Assembly (NCBI GenBank): GCA_014529385.2
Contig: CM043944.1
Location: 62,400,248 to 62,464,247 of the forward strand
Length of the DNA stretch: 64,000 nt
Origin: Adiantum capillus-veneris
Taxonomy: Eukaryota; Streptophyta; Polypodiopsida; Polypodiales; Pteridaceae
Reading direction: 5' to 3'
This document shows positions 22,231-34,757 of the stretch, one piece after another (positions within the stretch are counted from its first letter, which is position 1; each line of letters starts with the position of its first letter). The notes below the pieces were generated by a model that was not told the DNA's origin, searched no databases, and saw only the letters and a program-made list of their open reading frames with translations. The position numbers and the translations under genes were made by a program.

Positions 22231-22575
22231 TCACGTCCTCCCGGGCTTAGTCGCCAGCTGCTCCAGCACACGCCTCCTCACTTTCTCCGATTTCAGTAAG
22301 CTTTGGCGAGCGTTCGCAGGTCGACAAACATTTTGGGAGAGCTTGAAGAGGCTAGTCTGCTCAGAATTTTGATTTGGGCTCATTTCGGCCTCCGTTTCCA
22401 CTACAGGCAGTACTGCACATGCTATTTTGTCATTTTGTGCAGAATTTCTGTCAGTGCCGTTTTCTGCATAACAGGTGCCTTACAGTCTTCTACGGTTTGT
22501 GCTATATAGCACAGGTTGTTTCCGCTCCGTTTCTCCGATTTTCGGGCAGTTTTCACATCAGGTGCAACATTTACC

Positions 22576-25500
22576 ATGGCTGACAACAACAACACAGATG
22601 TGTTCAAGATGTTTGCTGTTGAGGACAGGTTGGATGGGGACAACTACCCTATGTGGGCTTATATGATGCAACATGTTCTTGTGTCAAAGGGTGTCTGGAA
22701 CATTGTGCAGGGCATTGATGTACGTCCTGGTTCTGAGGATGTAGGCGATGTTGAGGATGTTGCAGGTCTTGCTGCAAGGATTGCAGTTGTTAGAGTTGTT
22801 TTTCCTACGGAAGAACAAGCTCGTTGGGATGTTAAGGATGCGCAGGCTCATGCATTGATTGCGTTGTCTGTGAAGCGCACCATTGTTTCTCACATCCGTT
22901 CAGCAAAATCTGCAAAACAAGCTTGGGATATTCTAGCAGGTCTTTATGCAAGCCGCAATGAGGCTAAAATTGCTTTGCTGCATAAAGAGCTGGAGTCAAA
23001 GATTATGCATGAGGAAGATGATATGGACACTTTCCTTGCTAGTGTCAAGGATATCAATGAACAGCTTATTTCTGCAGGTAAAGTCATTTCAGACAGTTCC
23101 CTTGTGCAGACTGTTCTTGATGCCTTACCAGATTCTTACCAGACTTTTGCTAGTACTTGGAGACTTATGACCCAAGGAAATCCTGAAGTTGTCAAGTTTG
23201 ATGCATTATGCACATTGCTATTGCAAGAGTCACTTTCCAAAAAAGACAGGACTAGACAGCGTGCAGTTGAACAAGCTTTTATTGCTTCTCAAAGAAAGGG
23301 TGGTAACAGTAATGCAACCACTTCTTATGGTTCTGCTGTGAGTGGCAAAAATTTTGTTCCTAATGCTTCTACTGGTAGCACTTCGTCTGGCAATTCTGGT
23401 GATAAGGGCAAAAAGAAGATGCGTTGCCGTTATTGTAAAGCCAATGATCACTTGATCAAGTCGTGTCCTAAGTTGAAGGCCAAAGAGGCTAAGAAGAAAG
23501 AGGGTGGTTCCACTACAAATCCTGGTTCCACTACAAATGCAGCCATTGTTGAGTCTTCTGTGAAAGGAGATTGTGTTGCTGATGTTGATGCAGAATGGGC
23601 TTTTAGCGCAGAGTGCACTTACAATACTGCTGTCCATGATGCATGCTTGTCAGTTGCTACAGATTCACATGTGTGGTATTTCGACAGTGGTGCTACAAAG
23701 CACATTACCTCACATCGAGAATTGTTTACCTCTCTCGAGTTTGTCCCTCATGGGAATTCAGTCACTTGTGCCAACATCTTATCCAGTTCAGGGAGTTGGA
23801 AAGATTGTGCTCACTGCTGCTAATGGCAGTTCCTTCACACTTGTTGATGCACTTTACGTACCTGGGATCAAGAATAATCTCTTGTCTGTATCCGCACTTG
23901 CTAGACTTGGACTTGTAGTCAAATTTGTGGATGACAGATGTACAGTTCATGATCTCAGTTTTGGTGATGAAATTGTTGCATCTGGCCTTTTGTGCCGTGG
24001 GCTGTATAAGCTCACTTTGTATGACAAGTGTGGACAAAATTTTACAAATGCTGTTGCAGATTCAAGGGCTATTTTAGATGCAAAACTCTGGCATGCACGT
24101 TTTGGTCATCTGAATTTTGCCAGTTTGCTGCGTTTGCAGAAATCTGATATGGTTGCTTCTTTGCCGCCTCTTGAAGCACCTGTCAATCATGTTTGTGAAG
24201 GCTGTATTTTGGGTAAGATGCAACGTTCTAAGTTTCCAAAGGATGGTTCAGTTCGGGCCACATGCAGGTTGCAGCTTGTGCATAGTGATGTTTATGGGCC
24301 CATGCAAACTCCGTCCTTGGGGCAATTACCTGTACTTCGTGACTTTCATTGATGATCACTCCAGGCATGCATGGGTATTTCCGCTGAAAGCGAAGTCCGA
24401 AGTTTTTATGTGCTTCAAACAATTTCTGGCTATGGCTGAAAATGTCTCGAAATGTACTATGGGCACCCTCCGTTCCGATCGAGGGGGGGAGTATATGTCT
24501 CATGAATTTAATGCATTTCTGGCTAGTCGTGGGATAAAACACCAATGTACAATGCCTTATACACCTCAACAAAATAGTGTTTCTAAGAGGAAAAACAGGT
24601 CACTGACGGAAATGGCACGATGTATGGTCAAAAGTCAAGCTTTGCCGCATTCTTTTTAGCTTGAGGCCATTATGTGTGCCACTTATGTACTTAACAGGTG
24701 TCCTACAAAAGCTTTGCAGTCTATTACTCCATATGAAGCATGGCATGATAGAAAACCTTCTATTGAGCACATGCGTGTTTTTGGCTGTTTGGCATATGCT
24801 TTGGTGCCACAAGTGCAGGGCAGAAAATTGGATGATAAGGCTGTCAAATGTATTTTTGTTGGTTATAGTGCTGAAAGCAAAGGTTACAGGTTGTATCATC
24901 CGCAAACAAAACGTATTCTGGTTTCTCGGGATGTAGTGTTTGTGGAAGATTCTGTTCAGCCCTTGCTGTCATGTACTAGAGACAATAATGTAAGCTCACA
25001 GGACATTTATGACACTTTGTTGCCTCTTTTCAGTGGTGGAAATACGAATGTAAGTTGCAATGAGGCAAATGTACAGCCTATGGTGGTTTCTGAAAATGTT
25101 TTAGATCAGCCGATTACTGATGCCGATGTACATGATGTACTTGATGAGGAAAGGGCTGAAAATGAGCAGGCTAGAGGTATGCCAAAATGGCTGGTGCACA
25201 CTTTGCGTGACAGTAAATTGGATGCACCTTTGTCTAGTCGTACTCATTCAAGCTCTCGCCATGCATCTTATGGATCAGATTGTTATGCTTTGGCTGTGTC
25301 TAGCTTACATGATGTTGAGGAGCCTGTGACTTTTGATGAAGCACAAAATTCAGAAAATTGGATGGCTACCATGCAATCAGAATATGATGCACTTATAGAA
25401 AATGACACATGGACTTTATGTGATTTGCCTCCTGGCAAAAAGGCCATTGGTACGAAGTGGGTTTACAAGTTGAAACGCAAGCCGGATGGTGAGATCGATC

Positions 25501-26858
25501 GCCATAAGGCTCGACTTGTTGCAAAGGGTTATGCACAACAAAAAGGCATAGATTATGAAGAGACTTTTTCTCCCACTTGTTGTATGACTACTCTGTGTTT
25601 TCTATGTGCATTGGCAGCTCATTTTGGTTGGGATGTACATCAATCAGACATTGTTACTGCTTTCTTGAATGGTGACATATTTGACGAAGTTTATGTAACG
25701 TAGCCTCGCGGTTTTGTCATAAAAGGACAAGAGGACAAAGTGTGCAAATGTAACAAGGCTTTGTATGGGTTGAAGCAATCTCCTCGTGCTTGGTATGAGA
25801 AAGTTGACACTCATTTGGTCAAACAAGGCTTTCGTAACAGTCCAACAGAAAGCACATTGTATGTAAAGCATGAGGGTGATGTATTTCTCATCGTGGTTCT
25901 TTATGTCGATGATTTGCTGATCACTGGACCAAATGAGAGACATATTGCTGAATTTAAGGCTGATTTGAATGCTACTTTCAAGATGAAAGATTTGGGGCTA
26001 TTGCATCATTATTTGGGTATAGAGTTTAGGCAGTGTGATGGTGGTATTGCCTTGTGTCAGAAAAGTTACATAGAGACATTGCTATGTAAGTTTGGACTTG
26101 AGGATTGCAAACCTATTGCCACTCCCATGGAAACAGGTTTGAAGTTGAGTCTACATGATGCTGGTGATCCTGCTGATGTCACTCTTTACCAAAATGTTGT
26201 TGGCTGCCTCATTTATGTATGCAACACGAGGCGGGATATTCAGTTTGCAGTCTCACAGGTCAGTAGATTTATGCATAGCCCAAGGTCTAAGCATTGGCAG
26301 GCTGTCAAGAGGATTTTCCGCTACCTTAGTGGCACTTTACATCTTGGCTTGTTTTATTCCAAGGGGGGATCATTGCCGCCAGACTTACATGCTTTTTCAG
26401 GCTCAGATTGGGCTAGTTGTTTTGACACACGAGTGTCCACAAGTGGTTTTTGTTTCATGCTTGGCAGTTCATGTATATCATGGTTGAGCAAGAAGCAACC
26501 TACTGTGGCCACTTCGAGTTGTGAGGCTGAGTATAGGGCAGTCTTCACAGCTACGATTGAGTGTGTATGGCTCAGACGCCTTATGGCTGATTTGGGTGTT
26601 GGACACGACACTGCGAACACTATCTACACTGACAGTCAGAGCGCATTGGCAGTTGCAAGGAACCCAGTTTTTCATGCTCGCACAAAGCACATTGAGGTGC
26701 ATTACCACTATGTCAGGGAGAGGCTCTCAGCAGGAGAGATCAGCTTGGCTTATGTGCCAACACAGGACAACCTTGCAGATCTTTTCACAAAGGCATTGTC
26801 TTGTGAGAAGCTTGAAGCTTTCCGCAAAGCTTTGGGCTTACTCCCCTTTGTGGACTGA
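22576..26858 (+). pseudogene. COP2 gag-pol, copia order, four lesions
   Basis: The ATG at 22576 opens gag ('MADNNNTDVFKMF'). Then come a CCHC knuckle ('CRYCKANDHLIKSC', 23423-23467), protease ('WYFDSGATKHIT'), integrase (HHCC 'HARFGHLNF...CEGC', 'FIDDHSRHAWVF', 'RSDRGGEYMSHEF'), RT ('YVDDLLITG' with both Asp) and RNase H ending at 'LPFVD' (26858). Integrase before RT is the copia order. Lesions: about 5 nt deleted near 23773 (compared with COP3), one extra G near 24315-24321, TAG at 24657-24659 (Trp in COP3) and TAG at 25701-25703 (Gln in COP3). The third integrase catalytic Glu is Lys here (24585-24587). Confidence 0.92.
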
Positions 26859-26933
26859 TCCTGTCCTCAGGGCATGGCACTTCCCTTTACTCATGTGCTA
26901 GCTCTCATTCACCGCATCACTCCAGGGGGGATT

Positions 26934-27176
26934 TGTTACCATATACATGTGGTAGTGATGTGTGTGAACACACTAGGACCGCCGGGGCATTTTTTCCCTC
27001 TTTAGGAGGTTTTTTCCCTCTTTAGGAGGTTTTTTCCCTTGTGCATTGTATATACGCCCATCACTCTAGGGCTATCTATCTTTCCATTCCACACTAAGTA
27101 ATACACTCTCTATTGCCTTGAGCTTCCTTCGTCTTCTCCAAGCTGTGTGCGTTTCTCTGCAACCCTAATTCCAACA
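26934..27176 (+). repeat. 3' LTR of COP2
   Basis: 243 bp. The 16 bp longer length relative to the 5' LTR comes from a duplicated 'ctttaggaggttttttccct' unit and a 4-bp loss. A G-rich PPT ('ccagggggga') precedes it. Confidence 0.95.
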
Positions 27177-27181
27177 CTCGA

Positions 27182-29075
27182 TTGGAACGGAGGGTGCTCA
27201 TAGTGTATTTTGAGACATTTTCAGCCATAGACATAAATTTTTTGAAGCACAAAAACACTTTGGACTTTTCTTTAAGCGGATACACTCATGCATGCCTGGA
27301 GTAATCATCAATGACAGTCACAAAGTAAAGGTAATTGCCCAAGGACGGATTTTATATTGGCCCACAAATATCATTATGCACAAGCTGCAATCTGTATGTG
27401 GCCCTAACTGAACCATCCTTTGGAAACTTCAAACACTGCATCTTACCCAAAATATAGCCTTCACAAACGTGTTCGACGGGCGCTTCAAGAGGCAACAAAG
27501 AAGCAACCATAACAATGTTTTGCAAGCGCAGTAAATTGGAAAAATTTGGATGTCCAAAACGTGCATGGCAAAGTTTTGTATCTAAAATAGCCTTAGAATC
27601 CAGAGCTGCATTTACAAACTTCTACCCACACTTGTCATACAAAGTGAGCTTATATAGCCCATAGCATAAAATGCCAGATGCAACAATTTCATCACCAAAA
27701 TTGAGATCATGTACTGTACATCTGTCATCCACAGATTTGACTACAAGACCAAGTCTACCAAGTGTAGATATAGAAAAAAGATTCTTCTTGATCCTGGGTA
27801 CATAAAATGCATCAACAAGTGTGAAAGAACTACCATTTGTAGTAGTAAGAACAATCTTTTCAGCTCTCTGAACCGGATTAGAGGCATTGTTGTTACAAGT
27901 GACCGAATCCTCATGAGGGACATACTCAAGAGAGGTGAATAAATCACAAAGTGAGGTAATGTGCTTTGTAGCACCACTGTTAAAATACCACACATTTGAA
28001 TCTGCAACAATTGACATGCATGCATCATGGACAACAGGATCATAAGTACACTCTGGACTAAAAGCCCACTCTACATCAACATCAGCATCACAATCTCTTT
28101 TCACAGAAGACTCAACAATATCTGCATTTGTAGTGGAACCAGCATTAGTAGTGGAACTAGCCTCTTTCCTCTTAGCCTCTTTGGCCTTCAACTTAGGACA
28201 TTTCTTGATCAAATGATCATTAGCTTTACAATAATGGCAAAGAATCTTCTTTTTTCCCTTTTTACCAGAATTCCCAGACGACTTGTTGCCAGCAGAAGCA
28301 TTAGGAACAGGTGATTTACCACTCGTGGAAGAACCATGAGAAGTGGCTACATTGCTACTACCACCTTTTCTTTGAGCAGCAATAAAGGCCTATTCAAATG
28401 CATGCCTTGTAGTCTTGTTTTTTTGGGAAATTGACTCTTGCAACATCAATGTGCATAATGCATCAAACTTGACAACTTCTGGATTTCCTTGGGTCATAAG
28501 TCTTCAAGTACTAGCAAGGTTTGGTAAGAATTTGGCAAAGCATCAAGAACAGACTACACAAGGGAACTGTCATAAATGACTTCGCCTGCAAAAATAAGTT
28601 GCTCATTGATATCCTTGACACTAGCAAGGAAAGTGTCCATATCATCTTCCTCATGCATAATCTTTGACTCCAGCTCTTTATGCAACAATGCAATTTTTGC
28701 CTCATTGCGACTTGCATAAAGACCAACCAGAATATCCCAAGCCTGTTTTGTAGATTTTGTTGAACGAATGTGGGGAGTAATAGTGTGCTTCACAGACAAC
28801 ACAATCAATGCATGAGCATGCGCATCTTTTACATCCCAACAAGCTTGCTCAGCCGTAGGCAAAACAGCTCTGGCAGCAACAATCCTACCACCAAAACCTG
28901 CAACATCCTCAACATCGCCTACATCTTCAGAACCAGGACGTACATCAATGCACTGCACAATATTCTAAACACCCTTTGACACAAGGACATGTTGCATCAT
29001 ATAAGCCCACATAGGGTAATTGTCCCCATCCAATCTATCCTCAGCAACAAATATCTTGAACACATCTTTGTTGCT
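27182..29075 (-). pseudogene. COP1 gag, protease and integrase start, broken
   Basis: The minus strand encodes copia gag (28554-29060), zinc-knuckle region, protease ('WYFNSGATKHITS', with Asn for the catalytic Asp) and the start of integrase. Compared with COP2 and COP3, roughly 25 nt around the gag start codon are missing near 29077, so there is no gag ATG. Stops and frame changes occur throughout. The piece joins 21171-21986 once COP2 is removed. Confidence 0.87.
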
Positions 29076-29349
29076 GCACCTAATGTGAAAACTGCTCGAA
29101 AAGAGAAGAAACAAAGCGGGAACAACATGTGCTATATAGCAAAAATTGTAGAAGACTGTAAGGGACATGTTATGCAGAAAACGGCACTGACAAAATTTTT
29201 GCACAAAATGACAAAATAGCTTGCACAATACTACTTGTAGTGGAAATGGAGTCCGAAATGAGCCCAAATAAAAAATCTGAGCAGACCAAGCTCAACGAGA
29301 TTTCCCAAAATAATTGTCGACTTGTGAACGCTTGCCAAAGCTCACAAAA

Positions 29350-29754
29350 ATTGAAGAAAGTGAGTAGGCATGTGTTGGAGCTCATGGCGACTAAGCCTGA
29401 GACGACGCAACCTACTCTAATACCAATTGTTGGAATTAGGGTTGCAAGAAAACGTTCATAGCTTGGAGAAGATGAAGGAAGCTCAAGACACACAAAAATC
29501 AAAGAAAGTGAGTAGGCATGTGTTGGAGCTGATGGCGACTAAGCCCGAGAGGACGCAACTTGCTCTAATACTAATTGTTGGAATTAGGGTTGCAAGAAAA
29601 CGTTCATAGCTTGGAGAAGATGAAGGAAGCTCAAGGCACACAATAGAGAGTGTATTACTTAGTGTGCAATGGAAAGATAATTTAGCCCTAGAGTGACGGG
29701 CGTATATACAATGCACGGGGGGAAAACCTCCTAGTGAGGAAAAAAATGCCTCGA
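29350..29754 (-). repeat. COP1 5' LTR remnant with 148-bp tandem duplication
   Basis: The LTR tip TGTTGGAATTAGGG occurs twice, at 29428 and 29576, 148 bp apart. The repeated unit spans the LTR edge, the PBS and part of the untranslated leader. PBS copies are degenerate (minus strand TTGGTATTAGAGTAGG and TTAGTATTAGAGCAAG). The LTR proper (29576-29754) stops after 'aaatgcctcga', about 48 bp short of its outer end, where GYP-D sequence begins. Confidence 0.88.
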
Positions 29755-32700
29755 GTAGGCCGGCACCATGCCGAGCCAAAATGGTAAATAATGTAAAAGC
29801 TCAATGTATTGGTGTTATAAATGTAGTTAGGATAAAGGCGTTCAACATCGAGGTAGATGTGGACATCTTTGTCATGCCACACAAAGGGGAGGGCTATCCT
29901 CTCATTCTAGAAAGCCCTTGGCTTATGGCTATGAGAGCTAAACAAGACTGGGACACCGGCATAATCCAGATGAAGGATGCCAAAGGTAAGCCAATACTTT
30001 ATGATATGAAGACAGGTCGGGAATGCAACATGGATCTAGAAACCTCTGGGGATGAGTTTTCTAGTAGTGACTCTTCAACCACCTCAGAGGAGGAGTCAAT
30101 AGTGACTGAAGAAAGCGACAGTAGCATTGAGGTGATGGGGGTCGTTCTCAAGGACCCTAAGAAGATAGAGCAACCTGATGCATCATCATCAAACCAAGGG
30201 GAGACACCAAGTATACAACCTCTGGTAGAATCAAGTAAGATACATTGATTGTGTGGGAAGGAGCGTGAAGGTTATATTTTGATGCTAAGTAATTTGACCA
30301 CATTGTTCATTGATAAATATGATAAAATCATTGGCATCACAGTAGTTCATCATCACATTAAGCTCAAGGAGGTAAGTAAACCTGTAGTGCAGAATTCAAC
30401 AAGAGGCCTTGCTCAAAAAGCTAAGGAAACTGCTAGAAGCAGGTTACATCTATCCTGTTGAAGACTCAGAGTGGGTTTCTCCAGTGGTAGTCACACCAAA
30501 GAAGTATGGTAAGTGGAGGGTTTGTGTTGATTACAAGCCCTTAATGTAGCCACAAAGAGAAACCATTTTCCTCTTCCTTTTCAAGATGAAATTCTCAATA
30601 AGATAGCAGGACATGAGCGCTACATACGGTGTGATGGCTACTCAGGCTACTTCCAAATTAGCATCACTGAGAAGAAGATCAAAAGACGACAACCTTCAAC
30701 ACACCATGGGGATGTTTTGCTTACGGAGTTATGCCTTTTGGTCTCACCCATGCTCTAGCCACTTTTCAGTGCTATGTGACATTTGTTTTTCATCCATTCT
30801 TTTGGTCTCACCAATGCTCCAGTCACTTTTCAGTGCTATGTGACATTTGTTTTTCATCCATTCTTTGGAAAATCAATCCGTGTTTTTATTTATGACTTTT
30901 GTATGTATAGCTCTCGCTCTCTTCATTTGGAGAAAGTTTATGAAGGTCTAGCCAGGTTGCAAGCTTTGGGTGGCAAACTCAACGTGGAGAAATGCCACAT
31001 TGGTGAAAGCAAGGTTACTCTTCTTGGCCATGTGATCTCTACCAAGGGCATTGAAGCTGACCCAAGCAAGGTTCAAGCCTTGGTGGCTTTGACCTCTCCC
31101 ATCACAACAAAGCAATTGGTCTCTTTTCTTCAAAAGGTGAGGTATTTGAGCAGGTTCATTCACCTGCTCTCTCAAGTGGTTCTCCCTTTACAACAAGTTA
31201 CCCATCAAGAGATCTTCACTTGGAGTGAAGAAAATGAACAACAGTTCAATGAAGTAAAACAAATTCTAGCCTCACTTCCCATATTTGCACCTCCAAAGTG
31301 GGACAAGGTGTTTTGTGTAAACCCTAGTGTAGGCAATGACACACTTGGGGCAGTATTGATGCAAAAGGATCCTCATGCGTCCTATCTACTTCTCTAGTCG
31401 CATGATGACTCCATCAAAAAAGGGATACACGGCAGTGGAGCACATGATGCTTGCATTAATGTTTGCCATTACCAAATTTCGATCTTATTTACTATCTAGA
31501 CCACTCATAGTTTTAACCATGGAAGAAGTATTTCCTTATGTAATGCAGCACATGGATGTTTCTTCTAGGATTTCCAAATGGCTCACAAGGTTGCAAGAGT
31601 TTGACTACACAATGCAAGTGGAGAGCCTCACAAGAGCCAGTGTAGGAGGCATTCTCACTCATCACCACTATGAAAAGAAGCTAAAAATCAAGACAAATGA
31701 CAAGTAACACCTGTGTTGGAAGTCCCTAAGATAGAGAGAGCTCACTCTCTTTTCTTTGATGGAGCCTATAAGAGGACAATGGGAAACGCTGCAGTAGGCA
31801 TTGTCATCTTCAACGAGCAAGGGGAAAAGGTATTCTCCATTTGGCATCTCTTGGATTCCCACTCCAACAATAAAGCAAAATATGTAGCCTTAACTCTTGG
31901 GTTAGAATGGTGTGTGACACAAGGTGTTCAATGGTTAAATGTATTTGATGATGCCATGATTTTAATAAAACAAATACAAGGAACTTGGGCTTGTAAAAAT
32001 CATAGCTTGCTAGGCCATTTGCACCAAGTTAAGAAACTTTTAGGGAAGTTTCAAGCTATACAATTACATCATGTTCCTCGCGAAAAAAATCAAGAAGCAG
32101 ATGCTCTAGCTAGAGAGAAGCTACAAGATGTTTCAATGGTGGGTGCTATCAAGATGAAGCTACCTCTCTTCCAAGGTAGCGATGTCATGCCTGATATCAT
32201 GAGTTTCCTAGACACAAGAGAGTGTCCTAGAGATCTTACCAAGGGCCAAAAGCAGTGGCTTGTGCGCAAGGCAATAAAATACCGCTTTATCAATGATGAC
32301 CTCTAATGCAAGGGTAAGGATCAAATTCTTAGGCATGTACCTCTCTCTAGAGAAATCACCAAAATCATTTCAAGTTACCATGATGGTTTTTGTGGAGGGC
32401 ACTTTGCACTTGACATCACCAATAGGAAGGTTCTACAAGCCAGGTTTGTGTGGCCTAGTTTACAAAGAGATGTGCATTACTAGTGCAAAACATGCAAAGA
32501 GTGTCAGAAGGCAGGGGATAGGAGGATCACATATGAGCCATAGACTCCTATAATCTCTTATGGACCATTTGAGAAATGGGGAAATGATGCCATTGGGCCT
32601 TTGCCAAGGAGCTAATCAGGTAAATTGTATATCATCATGGGTTGGATTACATGACCAAGTGGGCTGAAGCAGTTGCTACCACCCAGATTAAATCTAAGGA

Positions 32701-33511
32701 AGTGGCTAAGTTTGTACTTGAAAACATTTGTTGCCATATTGGCACTTTGCTTGAAATAATTTTTGGCAAGGGACCGTGTTTTAGAGGAGACCTAGTAGGA
32801 GAGCTGATGGAGAAGCTGGGTATCTCACGACGGCGACACTGAACTCCCTACTACCCACAATGCAACGGTTTGGTGGAAAAAGTAAATGGTATGATTTGCA
32901 AGATCATCACTAAACAGGTAAATAATCACAAAAGTGATTGGGACAAGCATCTTATGGCTACACTTTGGGCTTATCGCACTTCATTTTGCACATCCCTTGG
33001 ATTCACACCATATCACTTGGTGTATGGTAAGGAGGCCATTTTATACAATGAAGTACAATTGGCTAGTCTCAGAGTGCTAGCTAGGCAGATGGAACACCCT
33101 AATGCTCATCTTCAAAACCACATTTTTTATCTAGAGAGGCTTCAACTAAAAAGAGAAGATGCTATCAACTATTATGCAGCACAGGTAGAGCAACGTCAAC
33201 TTACCTACAACAAGGGACTTAGGGAAAAAGGTCTCAAGAAAGGTATGTTGTTCCTAAGGTATGATAACGAGTTTGACACTAGGAAGGATAAGAAGTTTTC
33301 ACCCAGATGGGAGGGGCCATTTGTCATTTGAAAGCGCTACAACAATGATAGTTACCAATTGACGAATGCAGATGGTAGTCTCCACAAAACACGTGTCAAT
33401 GGATGGAAGCTGAAGCAGTACTTTTTGAGGTTTGATCAAGCACCTGTCCTTGAGGAGAGGGACTCCCCTACCTCAATTGAAGAAGAATCAATTATAGAGA
33501 TAGAGGCATGA
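29755..33511 (+). pseudogene. GYP-D copy 1: protease end, RT, RNase H, integrase
   Basis: Pieces in several frames match GYP-A pol: the protease tail ('FVMPHKGEGYPLIL', 29870), RT ('WRVCVDYKP', 30500-30540), a 67-bp tandem duplication in RT (about 30736-30868), RT box reading 'IYDFC' (30888-30902) instead of Asp-Asp, gypsy RNase H, second RNase H ('LFFDGAYKRTMGNAAVG'), integrase ('ICCHIGT', 'NGLVEKVNG') and the acidic tail. It has a TAA at 32304-32306 within 'INDDL*CKGK' and further stops. It ends at a PPT just before the LTR at 33540. Confidence 0.88.
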
Positions 33512-33539
33512 ATGCCTCTAGTTTCAGGGGGAGGGCTAA

Positions 33540-34611
33540 TGAGGGCCGCTTTTCAAATTTTGGACCACGTCTCTATTGGTATGCACCTGATGGCAAGGAT
33601 TCGCGGCTTCGCGGAGGAGGAGGGACCTGATGCGTTAAATCTATGTGTATATTTTGTACATAGCTATGGCTTTGACACATTTGAATCTTAGAAATAAGGA
33701 GAGGTAGGAACAAACCCTATGAAGAAGAAAAATTTCACTGGATATTGATTCTACCTGACTATCACTACCTGACAGTCACTACAGGTGAAGAGTAAAAGTC
33801 AATAGTGAAAGGGAGGAGAATCTTATGCATTATGGAGTTGGAGTCAATAAAATATTATTGAATTCAATCATAATTCACTTGTGGACACAAAGCTTGCATG
33901 TGGAGTCAAGAGGAGACCACCTGGAAGACTTTTGGAAGGCAAAAGATGGACACATATTTTTGTTGTATTTTTCTCTATTTTTTCCTTTCCAAATTGGAAA
34001 AAGTTTTCAACAGCAAAGTTGTAGGCGTTGAGATAATCTTTTTGTCCATATTTTTTTAAACAATTTTTGGAGCTATGGTTTGGGAGATATGGCCGAAGTG
34101 GTGGAGCCTATTTGTTTACATGGGAAGAAGTCATGGTTATCCAACTACACACACATAATTTCTTAAATGTTTCTCTCTATTATTGCTTTATTTTTCTCTT
34201 TTTTTTAATCAAGAATCTCTCAAATATTGCAAGGAAGGTCTTGGATTCAAGCTATGGAAGGAGGCATGGAGACAAAGCTCGCCGTGATGAAGGCGATTAG
34301 GAGGAAATTGGTCAATAAGTAGGGCACACAGAGCTCTCTCATTGGTGGGATGCCTCTAACCGAGGTTACTTTGTAATAACTCCTCTTTATCATAATCTCA
34401 TCCCTAATCACTCTCTTGGTCTATAAAAGGAGGCCTTCTTTTTTGTAAACACACAATCAAGCTCTAACACTCATGCTCTCATATGTACATCCTTATGTAT
34501 GCACCTTTATGCACACATAGCTCTACTATGGCATAGTATTGGCTATGGTCAACCATTTTGGTTCTTAATGGCCAAGAGGTTTCAACCACCCAAGCATCAC
34601 CGCTGCATGCA
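33540..34611 (+). repeat. Shared LTR between the GYP-D copies
   Basis: It starts TGAGGGCCGC right after the PPT (GGGGGAGGGCTAA). The proposed end is GCATGCA at 34611, because a TGG-starting PBS-like stretch and a GGTACTCTTCTC phrase follow, as after the other gypsy LTRs. It acts as 3' LTR of copy 1 and 5' LTR of copy 2. A TATA box 'tataaaa' is at 34422-34428. The right edge is tentative, since the partner LTR is truncated before it. Confidence 0.75.
34422..34428 (+). promoter_or_regulatory. TATA box in GYP-D LTR
   Basis: CTATAAAAGGAGGCC is a strong plant TATA context, about 190 bp before the proposed LTR end. This suits the U3/R boundary. The copy in the 3' LTR of GYP-D is lost through truncation. 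Confidence 0.65.
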
Positions 34612-34757
34612 AAATGGAAAGCCGATCAAGGTACTCTTCTCACCTAGTCTGTTTTGAACCCACTTCAACAAGAGGTAGAGGCCTGTGCTGAAGGTGTCAC
34701 TTTGTGAACACTCAAGGTATGCAACTCTAGTCTTTGAAGCCTTGTCCTACACCCAAC

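Larger units (their letters stand above)
21987..27176 (+). mobile_element. COP2: Ty1/copia element inserted into COP1
   Basis: A complete copia structure: 5' LTR 21987-22213, PBS 22216-22230, gag-pol 22576-26858, PPT near 26923-26933, and 3' LTR 26934-27176. The 5-bp target duplication CTCGA is at 21982-21986 and 27177-27181. Its host is a member of the same family in opposite orientation. The coding region has two frameshifts and two TAG stops, so it is not autonomous now. Confidence 0.96.
1245..29754 (-). mobile_element. COP1: Ty1/copia element split by two insertions
   Basis: This host copia element reads right to left: 5' LTR remnant near 29576-29754, gag, protease and integrase (27182-29075), integrase/RT link (21171-21986), RT and RNase H (1473-3090), and 3' LTR (1245-1472). 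Order and wording match COP2 and COP3, so the three pieces belong together. GYP-A interrupts it at 3090/21167 and COP2 at 21986/27177. Summed, the pieces are about 5.2 kb, the same size as COP2. COP1 is dead: its gag start is deleted, frames are broken, and its 5' LTR is cut off at the GYP-D junction. Confidence 0.9.
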
